From Exiguobacterium sp. s122 (GTDB taxonomy: Bacteria > Bacillota > Bacilli > Exiguobacteriales > Exiguobacteriaceae), in assembly GCF_018618475.1 (NCBI RefSeq), contig NZ_JACSMD010000006.1:1-53500 (forward strand): a stretch of DNA of 53,500 nt. Reading direction: 5' to 3'. This document shows positions 41,584-52,511 of this stretch, piece by piece. The position numbers and the translations under genes are program-made. Position 1 is the first letter of the stretch. Every line of letters begins with the position of its first letter. The notes under the pieces are model-generated. The model was not told where the DNA came from. It saw nothing but the letters and a program-made list of their open reading frames with translations, and made no database searches.

Positions 41584-42872
41584 TGTTTCAGACGATCTCC
41601 AATATGTGGCGCGTGAAAGATATTCGACAGCGTATTCTCTTCACACTCGCAATCATCATCATTTTCCGCATCGGGGCCCATATCCCGGTGCCGATGGTGA
41701 ATACGGATGTGTTGCGTTTTGACTCAGGAGGTCTGCTTGACTTCTTGAACTTGTTTGGAGGAAATGCTTTACAGAACTTCTCCCTGTTCGCAATGGGGAT
41801 CATGCCGTACATCACGGCATCGATCGTCGTGCAACTCTTACAAATGGACGTCGTTCCGAAGTTTGCCGAATGGGCGAAACAAGGAGAGGCGGGCCGTAAG
41901 AAGTTAGCGACGGTCACGCGCTATGGAACGATCATCTTAGGATTCATTCAAGCGACATCGTTGTCGTTTGGATTCAACCGCCTCTACCCAGGTCTCGTCA
42001 ATGAGACGTGGGGAACGGCTACCTACTTTGTGATCGCGATTGTACTCACTGCAGGTACAGCGTTCTTGATGTTCTTAGGTGAGATGACAACGGAGAGAGG
42101 TGTTGGAAATGGTATTTCCATCATCATCTTCGCTGGTATCGTCGCTGGGTTCCCAAGAATCTTCACGCAGATTTATGAGACGAAGCTCCAAAATGCTGGA
42201 GACGCGTTATTCATTAACATTGTTTACTTGGTTGTATTGGCACTCGTTATTTTGGCTGTGACGGTTGGGATCATTTATGTTCAACAAGCGGCACGCAAAA
42301 TCCCGATTCAATATGCGAAGCGCACGGCGAACCGCACCCCTGTGGGCGGTCAGTCAACGCACTTGCCAATCAAGCTAAACGCGGCTGGTGTTATCCCGGT
42401 TATCTTCGCGATTTCCTTCATGGTGACACCGCCAACTGTTGCAAGCTTCATTGCTTCTCCTGAAACGACGCAAAAGTTGCAGACGTACTTCGATACGACA
42501 GCTCCAATCGGAATGTCCATCTATGTTGCGCTCATCATCGCGTTCGCTTACTTCTATACATTTGTTCAGGTCAACCCAGAACAGATGGCAGAAAACTTGC
42601 AGAAGCAAGGTGGTTATATCCCTGGGATTCGTCCTGGGGCGCAAACAGAACAGTACATCACGAAGTTGCTTTATCGATTGACATTCTTCGGGGCGATCTT
42701 CTTATCGGTCGTCGCGATCATGCCGACAATCTTCATTAAGCTTGCCGGTCTCCCAACTTCGGTGCAAATCGGAGGAACGAGCTTGTTGATCGTCATCGGG
42801 GTAGCCCTCGAAACGATGAAACAAATCGAAAGCCAACTCGTAAAACGACACTACAAAGGCTTTATCCGTTAA
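41583..42872 (+). CDS. secY: SecY, protein translocase channel
   Basis: SecY forms the membrane pore for secreted and membrane proteins. The 429-residue product shows ten hydrophobic spans, the plug-region FLNLFGGNALQNFSLFAMGI, and the cytoplasmic loop with QYAKRTANRTPVGGQSTHLP. Start codon overlaps the rplO stop. Partner SecE is encoded at 15214. An 11-bp hairpin follows in the gap to adk. Confidence 0.99.
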   Translation: MFQTISNMWRVKDIRQRILFTLAIIIIFRIGAHIPVPMVNTDVLRFDSGGLLDFLNLFGGNALQNFSLFAMGIMPYITASIVVQLLQMDVVPKFAEWAKQGEAGRKKLATVTRYGTIILGFIQATSLSFGFNRLYPGLVNETWGTATYFVIAIVLTAGTAFLMFLGEMTTERGVGNGISIIIFAGIVAGFPRIFTQIYETKLQNAGDALFINIVYLVVLALVILAVTVGIIYVQQAARKIPIQYAKRTANRTPVGGQSTHLPIKLNAAGVIPVIFAISFMVTPPTVASFIASPETTQKLQTYFDTTAPIGMSIYVALIIAFAYFYTFVQVNPEQMAENLQKQGGYIPGIRPGAQTEQYITKLLYRLTFFGAIFLSVVAIMPTIFIKLAGLPTSVQIGGTSLLIVIGVALETMKQIESQLVKRHYKGFIR

Positions 42873-44356
<1,484 letters not shown>

Positions 44357-44461
44357 GGCTCTATTGCTTCGTGCTGATCCATAATGGATCCTTCTCTCAC
44401 AGTACAATGCGATAGATCGTCTGTGCTCCTAAATATCTTCATATAGAAAGGGGAATAAATG

Positions 44462-44680
44462 ATGGCGAAACAAGATGTCATTGAAGTGGAAGGCACTGTT
44501 GTCGAACCACTTCCAAACGCAATGTTTAAAGTGGAGTTAGAAAACGGCCACACGGTGCTCGCGCACGTCTCAGGGAAAATTCGGATGCACTACATTCGAA
44601 TCCTTCCAGGTGACCGCGTAACTGTCGAGTTGTCTCCGTATGACTTGACTCGCGGGCGGATTACGTACCGTTACAAGTAA
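44462..44680 (+). CDS. infA: Translation initiation factor IF-1
   Basis: IF-1 occupies the A site during initiation. The 72-residue OB-fold product [17 protein letters not shown] ... GRITYRYK matches family length. I chose the second of two adjacent ATGs. GAAAGGGGAA lies upstream. The 105-nt gap behind map holds a small hairpin (GATCC-ATAAT-GGATC) and none of the KOW-domain gene found here in B. subtilis. Confidence 0.99.
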   Translation: MAKQDVIEVEGTVVEPLPNAMFKVELENGHTVLAHVSGKIRMHYIRILPGDRVTVELSPYDLTRGRITYRYK

Positions 44681-44824
<144 letters not shown>

Positions 44825-44843
44825 TCTAAGAGGAGGTGCACAC

Positions 44844-45209
44844 ATGGCACGTATTGCTGGTGTAGATATTCCACGCGAAAAACGTATCGTTATTTCGCTC
44901 ACATACATCTTTGGTATTGGTAAAACAAGAGCACAAGAAATTTTGAAGGCTGCAAACGTATCTGAAGATTCACGCACACGTGATTTGACAGAGGACGAAA
45001 TCAACCGCATCCGTGAAGCAATTGACGGAATCAAAGTTGAAGGTGACCTTCGTCGTGAAGTTTCACTCAACATTAAGCGTTTGATCGAAATCGGCGCATA
45101 TCGCGGTGTTCGTCACCGTCGTAGTCTCCCTGTTCGCGGTCAAAACACGAAGAACAACTCGCGTACTCGTAAAGGCCCACGCCGTACAGTAGCGAACAAG
45201 AAGAAGTAA
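44844..45209 (+). CDS. rpsM: 30S ribosomal protein S13
   Basis: S13 forms bridges from the 30S head to the 50S subunit. The 121-residue product has [20 protein letters not shown] and the basic tail [28 protein letters not shown] precedes the ATG. Confidence 0.99.
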   Translation: MARIAGVDIPREKRIVISLTYIFGIGKTRAQEILKAANVSEDSRTRDLTEDEINRIREAIDGIKVEGDLRREVSLNIKRLIEIGAYRGVRHRRSLPVRGQNTKNNSRTRKGPRRTVANKKK

Positions 45210-45225
45210 AGGAGGGAATTGAACA

Positions 45226-45621
45226 ATGGCGAAACGTAAGCAAAACGTACGTTCTAAACGTAAAGTTAAAAAACATGTTGAATCTGGTGTGGTCCACATC
45301 CGTTCTACATTCAACAACACAATCATCACAATCACTGATACGCAAGGTAACGCGATCTCATGGGCTACTTCTGGTAACCTTGGATTTAAAGGATCACGTA
45401 AATCGACTCCGTTCGCAGCACAATTGGCTGCTGAAACTGCAGCGAAAGTTGCAATGGACAACGGTATGCGCACAGTAGAAGTTAACGTTAAAGGTCCTGG
45501 TGCTGGACGTGAAGCGGCTATCCGTGCCCTCCAAGCTACTGGTCTTGAAGTAACTGCAATCCGTGACGTAACACCAGTTCCGCACAACGGTTGCCGCCCT
45601 CCAAAACGTCGCCGCGTATAA
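45226..45621 (+). CDS. rpsK: 30S ribosomal protein S11
   Basis: S11 lies on the 30S platform near the E site. The 131-residue product has [20 protein letters not shown] and ends [18 protein letters not shown], the conserved C-terminus. AAAGGAGGGAA precedes the ATG. Confidence 0.99.
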   Translation: MAKRKQNVRSKRKVKKHVESGVVHIRSTFNNTIITITDTQGNAISWATSGNLGFKGSRKSTPFAAQLAAETAAKVAMDNGMRTVEVNVKGPGAGREAAIRALQATGLEVTAIRDVTPVPHNGCRPPKRRRV

Positions 45622-45624
45622 TCG

Positions 45625-45702
45625 CTTGAGCGTGTGATGGGCATTCCTAGCACGGACAGCATATACAATGCAGTGCAAGCTGCATGGCAGGATACACTCA
45701 AG
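45625..45702 (+). other. Long stem-loop before rpoA overlapping its ribosome site
   Basis: CTTGAGCGTGT (45625-45635) pairs with ATACACTCAAG (45692-45702) at ten of eleven positions, one via G-T. An inner hairpin ATGCAG-TGCAAG-CTGCAT lies near 45667-45684. The 3' arm covers the first bases of AAGGAGG (45700-45706), so it could modulate rpoA translation. Confidence 0.5.
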
Positions 45703-45713
45703 GAGGGGTTCAG

Positions 45714-46658
45714 ATGATCGAGATTGAAAAACCAAAGATCGAAACGGTCGAAATCAGCGAGGATGCTACGTTTGGTAAATTCGTAGTCGAACCGCTTGAA
45801 CGTGGATATGGCACGACTCTCGGTAACTCACTACGTCGGATTTTATTGTCATCGCTTCCTGGTGCAGCGGTAACGGCAGTTCAAATCGATGGCGTGCTTC
45901 ACGAGTTCTCTACGATTGACGGTGTCGTCGAAGACGTCACACAAATCGTATTAAACCTGAAGAAGTTAGCGCTCAAAGTGTACTCGGACGAAGAGAAGAC
46001 GCTTGAGATTAATGTTTCAAGTGCCGGTGCTGTCACTGCGGCAGACATTACCCATGATAGCGACGTTGAAATCTTGAATCCTGAGCTCCACATCGCGACT
46101 CTCGCTGACAACGCGACGCTTCGCATGCGTTTGACTGCTCGCCGTGGTCGTGGTTACGTCCAGGCAGAAGACAACAAACGTGATGATATGCCGATTGGGG
46201 TCATTCCAATCGATTCGATCTACACGCCGATTCAACGTGTAAACTACGAAGTAGACAAAACACGTGTCGGTCAAGACGCTAGCTTCGATAAGCTTCTATT
46301 AGACGTGTGGACAGATGGTTCAATCCGTCCGGAAGAAGCGGTATCGCTCGGGGCGAAAATTTTGACAGAACACTTGAACATTTTTGTTGGCTTGACTGAC
46401 GAAGCTCTCAATGCAGAAATCATGGTCGAGAAAGAAGAAGACCAAAAAGAAAAAGTACTCGAAATGACGATTGAAGAACTCGATCTCTCAGTTCGCTCGT
46501 ACAACTGCTTGAAGCGCGCTGGCATCAACACTGTTCAAGAACTCGCAAACAAATCAGAGGAAGAGATGATGAAAGTTCGTAACCTCGGACGGAAATCACT
46601 CGAAGAAGTTCAACTCAAGTTGGACGAGCTCGGTTTGGGCTTGCGTAAAGAAGACTAA
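45714..46658 (+). CDS. rpoA: DNA-directed RNA polymerase subunit alpha
   Basis: RpoA dimers start polymerase assembly and contact activators and UP elements. The 314-residue product, same length as B. subtilis, has the N-terminal assembly domain ([20 protein letters not shown]) and the C-terminal domain (about 245-310) with [20 protein letters not shown] and [11 protein letters not shown]. The ATG lies 7 nt behind AAGGAGGGG. Confidence 0.99.
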   Translation: MIEIEKPKIETVEISEDATFGKFVVEPLERGYGTTLGNSLRRILLSSLPGAAVTAVQIDGVLHEFSTIDGVVEDVTQIVLNLKKLALKVYSDEEKTLEINVSSAGAVTAADITHDSDVEILNPELHIATLADNATLRMRLTARRGRGYVQAEDNKRDDMPIGVIPIDSIYTPIQRVNYEVDKTRVGQDASFDKLLLDVWTDGSIRPEEAVSLGAKILTEHLNIFVGLTDEALNAEIMVEKEEDQKEKVLEMTIEELDLSVRSYNCLKRAGINTVQELANKSEEEMMKVRNLGRKSLEEVQLKLDELGLGLRKED

Positions 46659-46682
46659 GTTCAACCGAAGGAGGGAAATGTA

Positions 46683-47036
46683 ATGGCTTATTCGAAACTT
46701 GGCCGTACAAGCTCGCAACGTAAGGCACTCTTGCGTGATCTTGCAACTGACCTTATTATCAACGAGCGCATTCAAACAACTGAACAAAAAGCGAAAGAAC
46801 TTCGCCCAGTCGTTGAAAAATTGATCACTCTTGGGAAACGTGGCGATCTTCACGCCCGTCGTCAAGTCGCTTCATTCGTTCGCAAAGAGAACGCTGGAGA
46901 AAAAGACGCAATCCAAAAATTGTTCGAAGACGTGGCACCACGCTACGCTGAACGTCAAGGTGGATACACGCGCATCATGAAAGTCGGCCCACGCCGCGGT
47001 GATGGAGCAGAAGTTGTAATCATCGAACTCGTCTAA
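46683..47036 (+). CDS. rplQ: 50S ribosomal protein L17
   Basis: L17 lies next to the tunnel exit. The 117-residue product has [20 protein letters not shown] and ends [12 protein letters not shown], like the B. subtilis protein (120 residues). GAAGGAGGGAA precedes the ATG. It is the last ribosomal gene of the long S10-spc-alpha run. Confidence 0.99.
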   Translation: MAYSKLGRTSSQRKALLRDLATDLIINERIQTTEQKAKELRPVVEKLITLGKRGDLHARRQVASFVRKENAGEKDAIQKLFEDVAPRYAERQGGYTRIMKVGPRRGDGAEVVIIELV

Positions 47037-47050
47037 TTCATTAGGCAGTC

Positions 47051-47081
47051 AACAGGGCATGCGGTGACGTATTGCCCTGTT
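47051..47081 (+). terminator. Hairpin behind rplQ, possible weak terminator
   Basis: AACAGGGCA (47051-47059) pairs perfectly with TGCCCTGTT (47073-47081) around 13 nt; only three T in a row follow. It may partly separate the ribosomal run from the ecf genes. Confidence 0.5.
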
Positions 47082-47104
47082 TCCACATCGAAAGGAGTCG
47101 GCCC

Positions 47105-47941
47105 ATGGAACCTCAAATTATGGTACGCGATATCGTGTTTCGTTACCCGGGACAAACCGAGCCCGCCCTTAACGGGTTGTCGCTCGATGTATACAAAGGG
47201 GAATGGCTCGCCATCGTCGGCCATAACGGTTCGGGCAAGTCGACTTTAACGAAATTGTGGAACGGGCTTTTGCTTCCTCAAGAAGGAGAAGTCCGGGTAG
47301 AGACACTCGATCCGACGGACGCCACAGACGTGTGGGACGTCCGGAAGCGGGTCGGTGTCGTCTTCCAAAATCCTGACAACCAGTTTGTCGGGGCGACCGT
47401 GCGCGATGATGTGGCATTCTCTCTCGAAAACATGGGACTTCCACGTCAAGAAATGGTTCGTCGAATTGATGACAGTCTAGCGCGCGTTGGATTATCGGAA
47501 CTAGCGGACCGTGAACCGCATCAGTTATCCGGTGGACAAAAGCAGCGCGTTGCAATTGCTTCGGCTCTTGCAATGCGCCCGCATGTCCTCGTGCTCGATG
47601 AAGCGACCTCGATGCTTGACCCGATTGGGCGCAAAGAGGTGTTACAAACGGTACGACAGCTCGTCTCAGAAGGGATGACCGTTGTCGCCATTACCCACGA
47701 GCTCGACGAAGTGTTGTTTGCCGACCGTATTATTGCCTTGTCTAAAGGTGAAATCGCCATGACAGGCACTCCTGAAGACGTGTTTCAACGTCCGGACGCA
47801 TTACGAGCCATTCAGCTGGATGTGCCGTTCATCGTCAGGATGCAACTCGAACTGAAGGAACGAGGCATTCCACTCGATCGTCTGATGCTACAACATTCGG
47901 AGTTGGTGAATCATCTATGCCGATTAGCATTGAAGAAGTGA
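47105..47941 (+). CDS. ecfA1: ECF transporter ATPase A1
   Basis: EcfA1 is one of two ATPases that, with EcfT, energise vitamin uptake by interchangeable S components encoded elsewhere. The 278-residue product has Walker A GHNGSGKST (39-47), Q-loop QNPDNQ, signature LSGGQKQR and Walker B VLVLDEATSMLD. I chose the ATG behind AAAGGAG; eleven upstream in-frame codons lack a ribosome site. It overlaps ecfA2 by 25 nt. Confidence 0.97.
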   Translation: MEPQIMVRDIVFRYPGQTEPALNGLSLDVYKGEWLAIVGHNGSGKSTLTKLWNGLLLPQEGEVRVETLDPTDATDVWDVRKRVGVVFQNPDNQFVGATVRDDVAFSLENMGLPRQEMVRRIDDSLARVGLSELADREPHQLSGGQKQRVAIASALAMRPHVLVLDEATSMLDPIGRKEVLQTVRQLVSEGMTVVAITHELDEVLFADRIIALSKGEIAMTGTPEDVFQRPDALRAIQLDVPFIVRMQLELKERGIPLDRLMLQHSELVNHLCRLALKK

Positions 47942-48792
47942 CGTATCTTTACCAATTGAATACTCCGTTTGAACGAACCGCGCTGCGCGATGTGAATGTA
48001 TCCATTCCGTCGGGAGCGCTTGTTGCGTTTCTTGGACATACCGGCTCAGGGAAGTCGACACTCGTTCAACACTTAAACGGCCTGTTGCGTCCGACAAAAG
48101 GGCGTGTCGTCGTCGATGACATCGAAGTCCGTCCCATTACGAAACGTCGTGACAAAAAAGAAAGCTTATTGCCGCTTCGGCGCCGCGTTGGGCTCGTCTT
48201 TCAATATCCCGAACATCAGCTGTTCGAAGAGACGGTCGAACGCGACGTCATGTTTGGGCCGCGCAATTTTGGCGCGACCGAGGCCGAAGCGAAAGAGCGA
48301 GCCCATGCTGCCTTACGTCTCGTCGGGCTAGACGAGGCGCTGTGGACGCGTTCGCCATTCGACTTGTCGGGAGGCCAAATGCGCCGTGTGGCGATTGCAG
48401 GCGTACTTGCAAGCCGTCCAGACGTCCTTGTCGTCGATGAACCGACAGCAGGACTCGATCCGCTTGGACGTCGCGACATGCTCAGTTTGTTTAAACGCTT
48501 AAAGCAAGAACTCGACTTGACGCTCATCCTCGTGTCGCATGATATGGATGACGTGTTGACGTATGCCGAGCGTGTCGTCGTCATGGAACGCGGTGCTGTA
48601 GCTTTTGATGGCGACCCGTTCGATTTATTCCGCGATGAAGCACTCGTCACGTCGTTACAACTCGACGTCCCGAACGTGCTTCGGATGGCCCAAGCGTTCG
48701 AGTCGACGTTCGGACCGATTCCTCCTGCGCTTCGCACCGAGACGGAACTCGCTGACTGGATTGCGATGAACCTTCGGAAGGAGGGGGACTAA
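47917..48792 (+). CDS. ecfA2: ECF transporter ATPase A2
   Basis: EcfA2 is the partner ATPase of EcfA1. The 291-residue product has Walker A GHTGSGKST (40-48), QYPEHQLF as Q-loop, LSGGQMRR and Walker B VLVVDEPTAGLDPLG. The Q-loop QYPEHQ separates it from A1. Translation probably depends on coupling with ecfA1, since the start is inside that gene. The stop TAA is directly followed by the ecfT TTG. Confidence 0.97.
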   Translation: MPISIEEVTYLYQLNTPFERTALRDVNVSIPSGALVAFLGHTGSGKSTLVQHLNGLLRPTKGRVVVDDIEVRPITKRRDKKESLLPLRRRVGLVFQYPEHQLFEETVERDVMFGPRNFGATEAEAKERAHAALRLVGLDEALWTRSPFDLSGGQMRRVAIAGVLASRPDVLVVDEPTAGLDPLGRRDMLSLFKRLKQELDLTLILVSHDMDDVLTYAERVVVMERGAVAFDGDPFDLFRDEALVTSLQLDVPNVLRMAQAFESTFGPIPPALRTETELADWIAMNLRKEGD

Positions 48793-49584
48793 TTGATTAT
48801 CGGACAATATATCCCGGGGCACTCGTGGCTTCATTCGCTCGATGCCCGAGCGAAGACGTTATTCGTCCTACTCTTTATCCCGATCGTCTTCTTGGCGGAT
48901 AATTTATGGACGAACATGTTTTTGCTTACGTTCACGTTATTCGCCGTCAAGCTATCGCAATTGTCATGGCGGTTCTTATGGAACGGTTTAAAGATGATTC
49001 TCTTTTTAATTATCTTTACGTTATTCCTCCAACTATTTTTTAATCGAGATGGAGAATTGCTCGTTGCGTTCGGTCCGTTTTCGATTTACTCCGAAGGGAT
49101 TCGGATGGGCATGATCGTCTCGCTCCGTTTCTTCTATCTCGTTATGCTGACGACGCTTGTGACGCTCACGACGACACCGATGGAACTGACCGACTCAATC
49201 GAGGCCGGACTCCGTCCGCTCGAACGGTTCAAAGTGCCAGCCCATGAGATTGCCCTCATGTTATCCATCTCGCTTCGTTTCTTGCCGACGCTCGCCGACG
49301 AGACCGATCGCATCATGAAAGCCCAGCAAGCACGAGGGGTCGACTTAAAGAGCGGACCGGTTAAAGATCGGTTAAAGGCGGTCGTCCCACTTATGATTCC
49401 GTTATTCGTTTCGGCGTTTAAACGGGCTGAGGACCTCGCTACGGCGATGGAGGCTCGCGGGTACCGTGGGGGGGAAGGACGGACGAGATGGCGTGAGATG
49501 ACGTGGCATCGCCGTGATACAGGATTACTCGTTGCGTTCGTCGTGTTGACACTCATCTTACTAGGATTGCGAGGGATTGGATGA
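48793..49584 (+). CDS. ecfT: ECF transporter transmembrane subunit T
   Basis: EcfT couples the two ATPases to the substrate-binding S component. The 263-residue product has about five hydrophobic spans and the two cytoplasmic coupling motifs with Ala-Arg-Gly (QQARGVD near 181 and MEARGYRG near 219). The TTG start lies behind GAAGGAGGGGG, which is inside the end of ecfA2. It overlaps truA by 4 nt (ATGA). Confidence 0.96.
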   Translation: MIIGQYIPGHSWLHSLDARAKTLFVLLFIPIVFLADNLWTNMFLLTFTLFAVKLSQLSWRFLWNGLKMILFLIIFTLFLQLFFNRDGELLVAFGPFSIYSEGIRMGMIVSLRFFYLVMLTTLVTLTTTPMELTDSIEAGLRPLERFKVPAHEIALMLSISLRFLPTLADETDRIMKAQQARGVDLKSGPVKDRLKAVVPLMIPLFVSAFKRAEDLATAMEARGYRGGEGRTRWREMTWHRRDTGLLVAFVVLTLILLGLRGIG

Positions 49585-50321
49585 GACGGATTAAATTGAC
49601 GCTCGCATATGATGGGACGAACTATGCGGGCTATCAAGTGCAACCGAACGGGAACACGATTCAAGCCGAGGTCGAGGCCGTACTAGCGCGGATGCATGGG
49701 CGACCTGTGAAAGTCGTGGCCTCAGGCCGCACCGACGCGCGTGTTCACGCTAAAGGACAAGTGATCCATTTTGACACGCATTTACAAATGCCTGCCGACC
49801 GGTTCGTCAAAGCGTTGAACGCGATGCTACCGGACGACATCCATGCTTGTTCGGCTGTAGAGACGGATTCATCCTTTCATGCTCGTTACGGAGCGAAGCG
49901 TAAGGAATATCGGTACGTCATCCGTCAAGACGTGGACCCGTTCCGTCGGCACCATGCCGTGACGGTGACATATCCGCTTGACGTCGAACGGATGCGACAA
50001 GCACTCGCTCATTTGGTTGGGACGCATGACTTCACCTCGTTCTCAGTGACGAAGGCGGAAGTCGAGGATCGTGTCCGGACCATCTATGAGGCGGAGCTTA
50101 TTAAAAGCGGAGAAGAGATGTACTTCCGATTCATCGGATCAGGTTTTCTATACAATCAGGTCCGCATCATGGTCGGAACCGTGTTGGAAGTGGGCCGAGG
50201 AAAGTATGAGCCCTCCGACATCGAGCGGATGTTAGTGGAAAAAGACCGTCGCGTTGCTGGAATTACAGCTCCGCCGCATGGCCTTTACTTATGGAATGTG
50301 AATTATGAAAAAGTAGATTGA
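49581..50321 (+). CDS. truA: tRNA pseudouridine(38-40) synthase
   Basis: TruA converts uridines 38-40 in the anticodon arm to pseudouridine. The 246-residue product has the catalytic motif [10 protein letters not shown] with D52, [12 protein letters not shown] near the N-terminus and [15 protein letters not shown] near the C-terminus. It is coupled to ecfT by an ATGA overlap. The promoter of rplM overlaps its stop codon. Confidence 0.98.
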   Translation: MRRIKLTLAYDGTNYAGYQVQPNGNTIQAEVEAVLARMHGRPVKVVASGRTDARVHAKGQVIHFDTHLQMPADRFVKALNAMLPDDIHACSAVETDSSFHARYGAKRKEYRYVIRQDVDPFRRHHAVTVTYPLDVERMRQALAHLVGTHDFTSFSVTKAEVEDRVRTIYEAELIKSGEEMYFRFIGSGFLYNQVRIMVGTVLEVGRGKYEPSDIERMLVEKDRRVAGITAPPHGLYLWNVNYEKVD

Positions 50322-50346
50322 CATTCCCCTTATAAAATCGTATTAT
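50318..50346 (+). promoter_or_regulatory. Promoter of rplM-rpsI
   Basis: TTGACA (50318-50323), 17-bp spacer, TATTAT (50341-50346). It overlaps the truA stop codon and gives a leader of about 120 nt. Confidence 0.88.
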
Positions 50347-50352
50347 ATTCAT

Positions 50353-50475
50353 TGGCATTTCATTTTCAATATTGAGAGATGAACCACAATCTTAGCCCCG
50401 TAAACTAGGATTATGATAAAGCATCACCCAAGCAGTAAAAAATTAAGCGAACAGACATTTTAGGAGGTATTCCAC
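50353..50475 (+). ncRNA. L13-type leader of rplM
   Basis: The leader between promoter and rplM has the place and size of the Firmicute L13 leader. Its main hairpin is AATCTTA with TAGGATT (one G-T pair) around GCCCCGTAAAC near 50391-50415, followed by an A-rich single-stranded stretch and TAGGAGG. That L13 binds it is assumed from the family; assignment rests on position and the hairpin, not an alignment. Confidence 0.6.
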
Positions 50476-50913
50476 ATGCGCACGACATTCATGGCAAAAG
50501 CATCTGAAGTAGAACGCAAATGGCTCCTTATCGACGCAGAAGGCAAAACACTTGGTCGTTTGACTAGTGAAGTAGCATCACTTCTTCGCGGTAAGCACAA
50601 GCCGACTTTCACACCACACGTTGATTGCGGAGACCACGTCATCATCATCAACGCTGAGAAAATCCACTTAACTGGTAACAAGTTGAATGACAAGATCTAC
50701 TACCGTCATTCAGGTCATCCAGGCGGTTTGAAATCACAAACTGCAAAAGAGCTTCTTGCAAAACGTCCAGAGCGTATGCTTGAACTCGCGATCAAAGGGA
50801 TGCTTCCAAAAGGATCACTCGGTCGTCAATCATTCAACAAACTCCACGTTTACGCTGGAGCTGAGCACAAGCACGAAGCACAAAAACCAGAAGTTTACGA
50901 ACTTCGCGGTTAA
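50476..50913 (+). CDS. rplM: 50S ribosomal protein L13
   Basis: L13 is an early 50S assembly protein. The 145-residue product has [20 protein letters not shown] and [19 protein letters not shown], both conserved. The ATG follows TAGGAGGTA. The second ATG codon (51 frame-shifted bases on) is not needed to explain length. Confidence 0.98.
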   Translation: MRTTFMAKASEVERKWLLIDAEGKTLGRLTSEVASLLRGKHKPTFTPHVDCGDHVIIINAEKIHLTGNKLNDKIYYRHSGHPGGLKSQTAKELLAKRPERMLELAIKGMLPKGSLGRQSFNKLHVYAGAEHKHEAQKPEVYELRG

Positions 50914-50938
50914 TCGGGACACAGGGAGGAACTAAACG

Positions 50939-51331
50939 ATGGCAGATGTACGTTACTACGGAACAGGCCGCCGCAAACACTCGGTGGCTCGCGTTCACCT
51001 CGTTGCAGGTGACGGTAAAGTTGTTGTAAATGGCCGTGATATCTCAGAATACTTCGGTCATGAGACTTTGATCATGATGGCTAAATCACCACTCGTATTG
51101 ACTGAAACAGAAGGTAAATACGATGTAATCGTTAACGTTAACGGTGGTGGATACACTGGACAAGCTGGAGCGATTCGCCACGGCGTATCACGTGCGCTTC
51201 TTCAAGCGGACCCAGAATTCCGTCCAGGCCTCAAAGAAAAAGGCTTCTTGACTCGTGACGCACGTATGAAAGAGCGTAAAAAATACGGTCTTAAAGCAGC
51301 ACGTCGCGCACCACAATTCTCGAAGCGTTAA
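50939..51331 (+). CDS. rpsI: 30S ribosomal protein S9
   Basis: S9 reaches the P-site tRNA with its C-terminal tail. The 130-residue product has [31 protein letters not shown] and the invariant tail [26 protein letters not shown] precedes the ATG, 25 nt behind rplM. Confidence 0.99.
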   Translation: MADVRYYGTGRRKHSVARVHLVAGDGKVVVNGRDISEYFGHETLIMMAKSPLVLTETEGKYDVIVNVNGGGYTGQAGAIRHGVSRALLQADPEFRPGLKEKGFLTRDARMKERKKYGLKAARRAPQFSKR

Positions 51332-51353
51332 TCTTCGGGCAAGTTGGTCTTTC

Positions 51354-51382
51354 CTCTCCTCCTTTTGGGGGAGAGTTTTTTT
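51354..51382 (+). terminator. Terminator of rplM-rpsI
   Basis: CTCTCCTCC (51354-51362) pairs with GGGGGAGAG (51367-51375), one G-T pair, around TTTT, followed by seven T. Confidence 0.92.
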
Positions 51383-51428
51383 GTATACAAATTCGCCGAT
51401 TTCTGTCCCCTCAAGAAAACGCTTTTTT

Positions 51429-51437
51429 TGATATACT
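51429..51437 (+). promoter_or_regulatory. Extended -10 promoter of the SalA-type gene
   Basis: TGA followed by TATACT gives an extended -10 without an evident -35, 31 nt before the start codon. It lies behind the rpsI terminator, so the next genes need a promoter here. Confidence 0.5.
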
Positions 51438-51468
51438 GTTAGCGAGACAGAAATTAGGGGGAAATGAC

Positions 51469-52500
51469 ATGCTTACAGTCGAACAAGTTCGTGAAGAATT
51501 GGCGGGGTTAGTCGATCCGACAATTAACCGTACGCTTGGAGATACAGCTGGTGTGAGAGACATCCGAATCAAAGAAGATTACGTGAGTGTGAAAGTGGCG
51601 CTCGGTCAAACCGGGAGCGGCGAACAGTTGCAATTGCAGCAAGAGATTGTGACACTCTTAAAAGGGAAAGGCTTCAAGACGGTCGGCCTTCGCTTTGAGG
51701 CGCTCAATGACGAGAGTTTGAAAGAAGCGACGAAACCGGCTATCTTGCGTGAAAACTCAGGAACGACGTTTATCGCCATCGCCTCAGGTAAAGGCGGCGT
51801 TGGTAAATCGACCGTATCCGTCAACTTGGCTGTCGCACTCGCGCGAGCGGGTAAAAAAGTTGGGCTCATTGACGCGGATATTTATGGGTTCAGTGTGCCA
51901 GACATGCTTGGGATCGAAGAGCGTCCGGTCGTCCGTGGCGAGAAGATTATTCCGGTCGAGCGGTTTGGTGTCAAAGTCATTTCGATGGGCTTCTTCGTCG
52001 AGGACAATGCGCCGGTCATTTGGCGGGGACCAATGCTTGGAAAGATGCTTAATAACTTCTTTAACGACGTCGAGTGGGGCGACCTCGATTACTTGCTCCT
52101 CGACTTACCACCAGGAACAGGGGACGTCGCGCTTGATATCCACTCGATGCTTCCGGCCTGTCAGGAGTTGATCGTGACGACGCCTCACGCTACGGCAGCG
52201 TTCGTCGCAGCTCGTGCTGGTGCGATGGCGATCAAGACAAACCATAAAGTACTTGGGATCATCGAGAACATGGCTTACTTTGAGAGTAAGGTAACAGGGG
52301 AGAAAGAATACGTCTTCGGTTATGGCGGTGGCGAGAAACTGTCTGAAGCGTTGAAGAGTAAATTGCTCGCCCAAATCCCACTCGGTCAACCGTACGCGAA
52401 CGAAGAAGACTTTGCGCCGTCGGTTTACCGTGATGGCCACCCGTTTGAAGCAACTTACGATGAATTGGCACAAGCGGTGATTGAACAAATAGAAGGGTGA
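51469..52500 (+). CDS. salA: SalA/Mrp-family P-loop ATPase
   Basis: The 343-residue product has an N-terminal MIP18/DUF59-like domain (about 1-85) and an ATPase domain with the deviant Walker A GKGGVGKST (107-115), LIDADIYGFS and LLLDLPPGTGD. Family members insert or carry Fe-S clusters; B. subtilis SalA acts as a regulator of scoC and protease genes. The CxxC that binds the bridging cluster in many Mrp proteins is absent: the position reads IENMAYFESKVTGEKE, as in SalA. This favours the SalA type over an Fe-S carrier (inference). Confidence 0.88.
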   Translation: MLTVEQVREELAGLVDPTINRTLGDTAGVRDIRIKEDYVSVKVALGQTGSGEQLQLQQEIVTLLKGKGFKTVGLRFEALNDESLKEATKPAILRENSGTTFIAIASGKGGVGKSTVSVNLAVALARAGKKVGLIDADIYGFSVPDMLGIEERPVVRGEKIIPVERFGVKVISMGFFVEDNAPVIWRGPMLGKMLNNFFNDVEWGDLDYLLLDLPPGTGDVALDIHSMLPACQELIVTTPHATAAFVAARAGAMAIKTNHKVLGIIENMAYFESKVTGEKEYVFGYGGGEKLSEALKSKLLAQIPLGQPYANEEDFAPSVYRDGHPFEATYDELAQAVIEQIEG

Positions 52501-52511
52501 ATGGTTAACAG

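Noticed and set aside
45063-45701. A 212-codon minus-strand open frame opposite rpsM and rpsK
   Set aside because: Spans two ribosomal genes and their gap; biased codons of the real genes create such frames.
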